The notes under the pieces were generated by a model. The model made no database searches, was not told where the DNA came from, and saw only the letters and a program-made list of their open reading frames with translations. Below are positions 5,509 to 10,100 of a stretch of DNA of 10,100 bases, piece after piece (positions within the stretch are counted from its first letter, which is position 1; each line of letters starts with the position of its first letter). The DNA comes from Paramuribaculum sp. (GTDB lineage: Bacteria > Bacteroidota > Bacteroidia > Bacteroidales > Muribaculaceae). The position numbers and the translations under genes are program-made. The DNA is taken from positions 1 through 10,100 of the forward strand of contig JAIDQW010000211.1 of the NCBI GenBank assembly GCA_029062075.1. The letters run 5' to 3'.

Positions 5509-5528
5509 ACAAATATCTTTTTATTTGT
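5509..5528. promoter_or_regulatory. Candidate operator ACAAATA/TATTTGT
   Basis: A perfect 7-bp inverted repeat with a 6-base spacer lies 3 bases upstream of the -7 box, so it fills the space between the expected -33 and -7 elements. Binding there would block RNA polymerase. It is AT-rich and could arise by chance; no regulator is known for it here. Confidence 0.3.
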
Positions 5529-5572
5529 AAAAATCTGTTACAATTTTTTGAAGAATGTGTGGGTTGATTCTC

Positions 5573-5589
5573 CCTTATATATAATAAGG
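5573..5589. terminator. Weak hairpin after polyprenyl synthase
   Basis: CCTTAT and ATAAGG form a 6-bp stem with a 5-base loop, four bases past the stop codon of the polyprenyl synthase. It is AT-rich and the minus strand continues without a T-run, so it may only mark the 3' end or slow the polymerase. Confidence 0.25.
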
Positions 5590-5593
5590 TGTA

Positions 5594-6568
5594 TCAGATG
5601 TCGCGGTTGATAATGTATGCGATGATATCGTCAAGTGCTTTTTTAGCGGGTGATTCCGGGAATACTTCGAGTTGTCGGCGAGCCTCTTCGCCGATTTTGG
5701 TCATGGTGGCGAAAGCGTAGTCAATGCCTCCTGCATCTTTGGCAAACTGAATCAAGGTTGCAATCTCATCGGCAGTAAGCTCATCTTTTTCAATGAGTGC
5801 GAGCATCTCGGCTGTCCGGGGCAGCTCGGTGTGAGACAGGGCATTGAGCAGCGGAAGCGTTATCTTGCCCTCTCTGAGGTCGTTGCCGGTTGGTTTACCG
5901 ATTTTTTCGTCGGAGAAGTAGTCGAAAATATCATCCTTTATCTGGAAGCATAGTCCGAGCAGGTGAGCATATTTTCTCATCGGCTCAATCATATTTTCGG
6001 TCGCTCCCACGGCGTATCCGCCCATTTCAACGCAGCTAACAAAGAGCGAAGCTGTTTTTCTGGTGATAACGGTGAAGTAAGATTCTTCATCGAGGCGATG
6101 GTTCCGCGCGTTGTAAATCTGATCTATCTCACCAATTGACAGCAGCTTACCGAGTTTGGCGAGTGATTCAACAATTCTGATGTCGCCCGTAGAGATTGAT
6201 TTCTGTAGAGCGCTTGACACGAAGAAGTCTCCCACGAGTACAGCAATGTGGTTGTCCCAGATGCTGTTGATAGTCGGCTTGCCTCTTCTGAGTTTGGAAT
6301 CGTCCACCACATCGTCGTGGATAAGGGAGGCATTGTGAAGCATCTCCACGGCAGCGGCAGATTCAATGACTTTATGCGAAACCTCTCCGAGAAGCTTGGC
6401 TGTGAGAATGACGAGTACCGGGCGAATGAGCTTACCCTTGGAGTCAAGGTATCCCTCCACTACTTTGGTCATGAGCGGATTGGATGATTTCAGAGCGTCG
6501 CTCATGGAGCGTCGCAATTGTTCGAGTTCGGGTGCTATGTCGCGTTTTATGGCGTTGAAATCAGTCAT
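5594..6568 (-). CDS. Long-chain polyprenyl diphosphate synthase (trans-type)
   Basis: Condenses isopentenyl diphosphate onto allylic diphosphates to make a long all-trans chain, in Bacteroidales most likely the side chain of menaquinone; cytoplasmic or membrane-associated. It is 324 residues, the normal length. The first aspartate-rich motif DDVVD is at 85-89 in LIHDDVVDDSKLRRGKPT, and the second, DDIFD, is at 212-216. GKLIRP (45-50) and GDFFVSSA (113-120) are also typical. The residues four and five before the first motif are small (Ala80, Ser81), which fits a long product as in IspB rather than farnesyl or geranylgeranyl synthase. The exact chain length cannot be read. It is preceded by a strong terminator and its own -7 box, so it is probably transcribed separately from the genes upstream. 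Confidence 0.94.
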   Translation of the reverse strand: MTDFNAIKRDIAPELEQLRRSMSDALKSSNPLMTKVVEGYLDSKGKLIRPVLVILTAKLLGEVSHKVIESAAAVEMLHNASLIHDDVVDDSKLRRGKPTINSIWDNHIAVLVGDFFVSSALQKSISTGDIRIVESLAKLGKLLSIGEIDQIYNARNHRLDEESYFTVITRKTASLFVSCVEMGGYAVGATENMIEPMRKYAHLLGLCFQIKDDIFDYFSDEKIGKPTGNDLREGKITLPLLNALSHTELPRTAEMLALIEKDELTADEIATLIQFAKDAGGIDYAFATMTKIGEEARRQLEVFPESPAKKALDDIIAYIINRDI

Positions 6569-6586
6569 TCTTCACGAAATGATGTG

Positions 6587-6594
6587 CAAAGGTA
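6587..6594 (-). promoter_or_regulatory. -7 box TACCTTTG for polyprenyl synthase
   Basis: The minus strand reads TACCTTTG, a full TAnnTTTG match, 18 bases upstream of the ATG at 6568. It directly follows the T-tract of the upstream terminator, so the -33 region overlaps the terminator tail. Confidence 0.55.
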
Positions 6595-6595
6595 A

Positions 6596-6644
6596 AAAAA
6601 AAATGGAAAAAAATAAGGGCAACCGCAGGAATAACGGTTGCCCA
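6596..6644 (-). terminator. Intrinsic terminator of the argS/Bax inhibitor-1 unit
   Basis: A 9-bp perfect stem, GGGCAACCG (6618-6626) and CGGTTGCCC (6636-6644), with a 9-base loop. It is followed on the minus strand by a long T-rich run, TTATTTTTTTCCATTTTTTT. It lies 22 bases past the stop codon of the Bax inhibitor-1 gene. No T-run follows on the plus strand, so it works for minus-strand transcription. Confidence 0.9.
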
Positions 6645-6666
6645 GGTATTTATAACATTAAAAAAA

Positions 6667-7371
6667 TTAGTCTCTGCTGTTTCCGAAGAAGCGGAGAAGG
6701 TAGAGGAAGAGGTTGATAAAGTCGAGGTATAGCGAGAGTGCGCCGATAGTGGCGAGCTTCGATGTTGATTCAGCAGGAGCTGCAGCGGCCCAGCTTTTGA
6801 TTTTCTGGGTGTCCCAGGCGGTGAGTCCCACAAAGATGAGCACTCCTGCGCCGGAGATAATCCATTCGAATGTGCTGTTAGCCCAAAAGATGTTGACAAC
6901 GCTGCAGATAATCAGTCCGAAGAGTGCCATGACAAGCACTGAGCCCCATTTCGAGAGGTCCTGAGAGGTGAAATAGCCGTAAATGCTCATTGCACCGAAT
7001 GTGCCGGCGGTGATGAAGAATGTCTTGGCGATAGATACACCGGTGTAAACCAGGAAGATAGGGAACAGTGCGACTCCGTTGACAATCGCGAAAAGGAAGA
7101 AGAGCATGGTGGCTGTGCCTGAGCTCATTTTGTTGATTGCTCCGGTGATTGCAAACACGAGCACGAGTTCTACAATTAATATACCCCACATAAATCCGCT
7201 GTGTGTTGTAAAGAAGCTGATCGCTGAGGGTGAGGCGGCGCAGAAGAGCGACACAAATGCTGTTACAAGCAGGGCAAGAAACATTTTTACATATACCCGC
7301 TTCATCACGGCTGAGACTTTAGAGTCAAGTGCCTGCTCAGTCTGAGAGTAGTAGTTCTGATAATTTTCCAT
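6667..7371 (-). CDS. Bax inhibitor-1/YccA family membrane protein
   Basis: A small integral membrane protein of the BI-1 (TMBIM, UPF0005) family, 234 residues. Members include E. coli YccA/YbhL and Bacillus YetJ, which is a pH-sensitive calcium leak channel. About seven hydrophobic segments are visible: roughly 29-50, 58-79, 86-109, 112-133, 142-162, 168-186 and 208-229. The two family aspartates are present, Asp187 in LTAWDTQKIK and Asp217 in LSLYLDFINLFLYLL, matching the pair that gates YetJ. The N-terminal 25 residues are hydrophilic and cytosolic. The gene starts 33 nt after argS on the same strand with no promoter-like box in the gap, so it is likely co-transcribed with argS, and it ends at a strong terminator. 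The in vivo role in Bacteroidales is not known. Confidence 0.93.
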   Translation of the reverse strand: MENYQNYYSQTEQALDSKVSAVMKRVYVKMFLALLVTAFVSLFCAASPSAISFFTTHSGFMWGILIVELVLVFAITGAINKMSSGTATMLFFLFAIVNGVALFPIFLVYTGVSIAKTFFITAGTFGAMSIYGYFTSQDLSKWGSVLVMALFGLIICSVVNIFWANSTFEWIISGAGVLIFVGLTAWDTQKIKSWAAAAPAESTSKLATIGALSLYLDFINLFLYLLRFFGNSRD

Positions 7372-7404
7372 AAGTTATTAATAGTTATTGATTTGAGAGT
7401 TTTG

Positions 7405-9192
7405 TTACATTCTTTCCGGAACTTTTATTCCGAGAAGCGACATGGCTGTGCGCACTGTGTCGGCTGTTACCGCCGACAGGGTGAGGCGCATTGAGCGCAC
7501 CGCTTCGTTTTCCTCCTTGAGGATAGAGCAGTCGTGGTAGAACTGGTTGTATTCCTTGACAAGGTCGTAAGCATAGTTGGCAATCAGCGCGGGGCTGTAG
7601 GTCTTGCCCGCTTCCTGCACAACAGCGGGGAAGTCGGCGAGACGCTGAATGAGGGTGATTTCTCTTTCTCCGGGCTTTACTCCGGTGAATCCGCCAATCT
7701 TCATTCCCGCTTCCTGAGCCTTGCGGAGCACAGAGCGGATACGCGCGTAGGTGTATTGAATGAATGGTCCCGTGTTGCCGTTGAAGTCAATGGATTCCTT
7801 AGGGTTGAAGGTCATGTTTTTGCGCGGATCAACCTTCAGGAGGAAGTATTTCAGCGCACCGAGTCCCACCGTTTCGGTTATTTCGGCAATCTCAGCCTCA
7901 TCACAGCCGTCAAGCTTGCCAAGCTCGCTGCTCACAGCCTTGGCGGTGTTAACCATCTCATCCATAAGGTCATCGGCATCAACAACTGTTCCTTCGCGGC
8001 TCTTCATCTTGCCTTCGGGCAGTTCCACCATTCCGTAGGAGAAGTGCACGAGGTCCTTGCCCCATTTGAATCCGAGGCGGTCGAGAAGGAGCGAGAGCAC
8101 CTGAAAGTGGTAGTTCTGCTCATTGCCAACCACATATATCATCTTGTCGATGGGGTAATCCTGGTAGCGGAGCTTGGCGGTGCCAATATCCTGGGTCATA
8201 TACACAGAGGTGCCGTCGGAGCGTAGCAGGAGCTTGTGATCGAGTCCCTGCTCGGTGAGGTCAGCCCAAACCGAGCCATCCTCCTTTTTGTACATGAGAC
8301 CCTTTTCGAGCCCTTCGAGAACCTTAGCCTTGCCTTCAAGGTAGGTGTCGCTCTCGTAATAAATCTTGTCGAAGCCCACACCCATACGGTTGTATGTCTG
8401 GTCAAAACCGTCATACACCCAAGAGTTCATGGTAGCCCATAGGTCTCTCACCTCCTTGTCGCCGGCTTCCCATGCGCGTAGCATTGCTCTTGCCTCCTGG
8501 AGCAGGGGCGATGCAGCCTCAGCCTCCTCTTTGGTCATACCCTGAGCTTCAAGCTCTTTCACCTCTTCCTTAAAGTGCTTGTCGAAGAGCACATAGAAGT
8601 CGCCGATGAGGTGGTCGCCCTTCTTGCCGGTTGATTCCGGTGTGGCTCCGTTGCCCCACTTTTTCCATGCGAGCATTGACTTGCAGATGTGTATGCCGCG
8701 GTCGTTGACAATATTAGTGCGCACAACCTTGTTGCCGCAGGCTGCAAGGATTCGGCAGAGGCTGTTTCCGAGCAGAATGTTGCGGACGTGTCCCAGATGC
8801 AGGGGCTTGTTGGTGTTGGGCGACGAGTATTCTACCATCACAAGTGGAGACTCCGGAGTTTCCGGGGTGATTCCGTAGTCTTTCTGCTGAGATATGTGCT
8901 CGAGCACAGTGGACCAGAAAGCAGGCTCTATGGTGATATTTAGAAAACCTTTGATTACATTATATGACGCAACGGCGGGCTCATTTTCTGTCAGCCAGTC
9001 ACCAATCTCTTTTCCCACAGCCTCCGGTGCCTTTCGTGCAGCCTTTACCCATGGAAAAACCATTACGGTGAGGTTTCCCTCAAATTCTTTTTTTGTGGTT
9101 TGCGGAGTGATCGAAGCCGGGTCGGCATCAATGCCGTAAAGCTCTTTCACAGCTTTCGCCACTCCGTGTGCAATGATATCGTCTATTGACAT
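7405..9192 (-). CDS. argS: Arginyl-tRNA synthetase
   Basis: Class I aminoacyl-tRNA synthetase that charges tRNA-Arg with arginine; cytoplasmic and essential. It is 595 residues, within the usual range. Domains in order are the ArgRS-specific N-terminal tRNA-binding domain (about 5-90), then the catalytic Rossmann fold with EYSSPNTNKPLHLGH (HIGH motif as HLGH at 132-135). The KMSKS-equivalent KMKSREGT follows at 395-402, then the segment NTGPFIQYTYARIRS and a DALR-type anticodon-binding domain at about 475-595, ending MSLLGIKVPERM. The KMSKS loop has the divergent form found in many ArgRS enzymes. A TATTTTTG box lies 29 bases upstream of the ATG in the divergent intergenic region. The Bax inhibitor-1 gene follows at 33 nt. 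Confidence 0.98.
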   Translation of the reverse strand: MSIDDIIAHGVAKAVKELYGIDADPASITPQTTKKEFEGNLTVMVFPWVKAARKAPEAVGKEIGDWLTENEPAVASYNVIKGFLNITIEPAFWSTVLEHISQQKDYGITPETPESPLVMVEYSSPNTNKPLHLGHVRNILLGNSLCRILAACGNKVVRTNIVNDRGIHICKSMLAWKKWGNGATPESTGKKGDHLIGDFYVLFDKHFKEEVKELEAQGMTKEEAEAASPLLQEARAMLRAWEAGDKEVRDLWATMNSWVYDGFDQTYNRMGVGFDKIYYESDTYLEGKAKVLEGLEKGLMYKKEDGSVWADLTEQGLDHKLLLRSDGTSVYMTQDIGTAKLRYQDYPIDKMIYVVGNEQNYHFQVLSLLLDRLGFKWGKDLVHFSYGMVELPEGKMKSREGTVVDADDLMDEMVNTAKAVSSELGKLDGCDEAEIAEITETVGLGALKYFLLKVDPRKNMTFNPKESIDFNGNTGPFIQYTYARIRSVLRKAQEAGMKIGGFTGVKPGEREITLIQRLADFPAVVQEAGKTYSPALIANYAYDLVKEYNQFYHDCSILKEENEAVRSMRLTLSAVTADTVRTAMSLLGIKVPERM

Positions 9193-9221
9193 TTCGGTTA
9201 AAATTCTGTTGTTTAAGAGTG

Positions 9222-9229
9222 CAAAAATA
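9222..9229 (-). promoter_or_regulatory. -7 box TATTTTTG for argS
   Basis: The minus strand reads TATTTTTG, matching TAnnTTTG, 29 bases upstream of the ATG at 9192. It faces the plus-strand promoter at 9294-9301 across the 133-base divergent gap. Confidence 0.5.
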
Positions 9230-9293
9230 GTAATAAATCGGCTATGCGCGATATTTTTTGATAGGAGTACACTCTTTTTATGAAAAATTGGCG

Positions 9294-9301
9294 TACCTTT
9301 G
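9294..9301 (+). promoter_or_regulatory. -7 box TACCTTTG for beta-barrel gene
   Basis: TACCTTTG is a full TAnnTTTG match, 24 bases before the ATG at 9326. A convincing -33 TTTG at the usual spacing is not seen. The predicted leader is short, about 18-20 bases. Confidence 0.55.
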
Positions 9302-9315
9302 TGACTCTAACGTAC

Positions 9316-9322
9316 AGGAGGT
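9316..9322 (+). promoter_or_regulatory. Strong Shine-Dalgarno site AGGAGGT
   Basis: AGGAGGT is a near-perfect complement to the 16S 3' end, three bases before the ATG at 9326. It fixes this start codon. It is unusual here, because the other genes in the window lack such a site. Confidence 0.65.
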
Positions 9323-9325
9323 AAG

Positions 9326-10009
9326 ATGAAACGACTCACTATAATAGCTGCTGTCCTACTCTGTTTTGCAGGGAATGTGCACGCACACCTGTTTTATGAT
9401 ATGTATAACACCGGTGTGAGACGCCCCCACTTCGGTATTCGCGTCGGGGGAGGATACTCCTACCCTTATAATATAAGGTATGCGCGCACTGAATTGTCAA
9501 CCCGTGCCTCCGGCTTCGATGCGGCGGTGTCTGGATTGTTTCATGGTCCCATGCCCCGTGGATTTTACCTTGAGCCGCAGTTCGAACTCTATTTCAACAG
9601 TCTCAAGACAGCAGGCACTCTCTCGGAGCAGGTTGTCAATGAGGGTATAACCGAAGCAACCCTGAAAACAGTCGGTATCAGGGTGCCCATAGCTTTGGGC
9701 TGGAGCAAGCGGATAGACAGGTTCTGGAAATTTTACATCTATACCGGTCCGGAATTTGATTTCCGTCTCAAAACATGGTTCAAGCCCGATCACCCCACAA
9801 AGATTTTTGACAGCACCACCTCCCGTCCGCTATACGGTGATTATGGTGTTGACCTCGGGCTTAGAAGCGGTCTCGGTTTCAGCTTCGGCAGGATATACAT
9901 AGGTGCGTACTACACCTGGAAGCTGTGTGATATAGCCAAGAGCGATTACGGCGCAAAACGTCAGCGCGTTGCGGCTATAAGTCTGGGCTACAATTTCAAG
10001 AATCTCTGA
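9326..10009 (+). CDS. Secreted outer-membrane beta-barrel protein (PorT-like fold)
   Basis: A 227-residue protein with a clear signal peptide: MKR, a hydrophobic stretch TIIAAVLLCFAG, and a likely signal peptidase I cut after VHA (residue 20). The mature part alternates polar and aromatic residues and has several strand-like segments beginning with glycine, for example FGIRVGGGYSYP (36-47), FYLEPQFELYF (80-90), VGIRVPIALGWS (116-127), FYIYTGPEFDFRL (136-148), YGVDLGLRSGLGFSFG (173-188) and IYIGAYYTWKL (190-200). It ends AAISLGYNFKNL, the usual final strand. This is the pattern of the 8-10-stranded outer-membrane beta-barrel proteins common in Bacteroidetes. No ligand or partner can be named; a PorT-like assembly role is possible but not shown. 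It has its own promoter and strong ribosome site and stands alone on the plus strand. Confidence 0.85.
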   Translation: MKRLTIIAAVLLCFAGNVHAHLFYDMYNTGVRRPHFGIRVGGGYSYPYNIRYARTELSTRASGFDAAVSGLFHGPMPRGFYLEPQFELYFNSLKTAGTLSEQVVNEGITEATLKTVGIRVPIALGWSKRIDRFWKFYIYTGPEFDFRLKTWFKPDHPTKIFDSTTSRPLYGDYGVDLGLRSGLGFSFGRIYIGAYYTWKLCDIAKSDYGAKRQRVAAISLGYNFKNL

Positions 10010-10012
10010 TTA

Positions 10013-10100
10013 TCAGTCGTTACGGCGTGCTTGGTACGACAGCTTGCGGTGACCTATGCGGCAATAAAGGCATTTGTGCATCTCGCAATAGTTTCTACGC
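10013..10100 (-). CDS. Partial CDS, C-terminus of a Cys-rich protein
   Basis: Only the last 28 codons are inside the window, ending at TGA (10013-10015), with the 5' part beyond the right edge. The readable end is RRNYCEMHKCLYCRIGHRKL and then SYQARRND. The spacing Cys-x4-Cys-x2-Cys-x3-His could bind zinc. The other two minus-strand frames contain stops here. It would converge on the beta-barrel gene with three bases between the stop codons. The family is not recognised, and the short length makes chance readthrough possible. Confidence 0.4.
   Translation of the reverse strand, partial: RRNYCEMHKCLYCRIGHRKLSYQARRND

Noticed and set aside
1..10100. tRNA, rRNA or riboswitch
   Set aside because: No cloverleaf, rRNA segment or known riboswitch core was recognised in any gap.

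Overview
The window looks like chromosome of a Bacteroidales bacterium, probably close to the gut Bacteroides/Muribaculaceae group. This rests on the gene families, on repeated TAnnTTTG -7 promoter boxes upstream of start codons, and on the general absence of strong Shine-Dalgarno sites. Genus is inference only.

Region 1-2187 is accessory and repeat-rich. It holds two small HUH/Y1 transposases of the REP-associated (RAYT, TnpA-REP) type, both on the minus strand. Each sits in the middle of a mirror-symmetric cassette. The flank on each side is a triloop hairpin (A), a larger GC-rich palindrome (H) and a second triloop hairpin (A'), and the two flanks are inverted relative to each other. The two cassettes differ in sequence but share geometry: the A loop lies 21 nt from H in all four arms, and the A' loop lies 29 nt from H in three of four. 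Around the second cassette runs a 79-bp tandem array whose unit carries the same kind of A hairpin, alternating with an 18-bp near-palindrome. A lone right-type arm at the left edge suggests a further cassette or a solo REP doublet outside the window. This RAYT/REP locus is the most unusual part of the window.

Region 2188-9192 is a run of minus-strand housekeeping and membrane genes. In transcription order from the right they are argS (arginyl-tRNA synthetase) and, 33 nt downstream, a Bax inhibitor-1 family membrane protein ending in a strong intrinsic terminator. Next come a long-chain polyprenyl diphosphate synthase with its own promoter, and a Na/phosphate cotransporter with a PhoU-like C-terminal half. 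Last is a two-gene operon of an OmpR-type response regulator and rnhB (RNase HII), overlapping by ATGA. The 3' end of rnhB runs straight into the 79-bp array.

Region 9193-10100 starts with a divergent promoter region, followed by a plus-strand gene for a small secreted outer-membrane beta-barrel protein. It faces the last 28 codons of a minus-strand gene that leaves the window.

The core genes cover unrelated functions: translation, quinone or undecaprenyl-type lipid synthesis, phosphate uptake, RNA/DNA hybrid repair and signalling. No single pathway links them. The RAYT cassettes look like resident REP-generating elements in the 3' intergenic space beyond rnhB.
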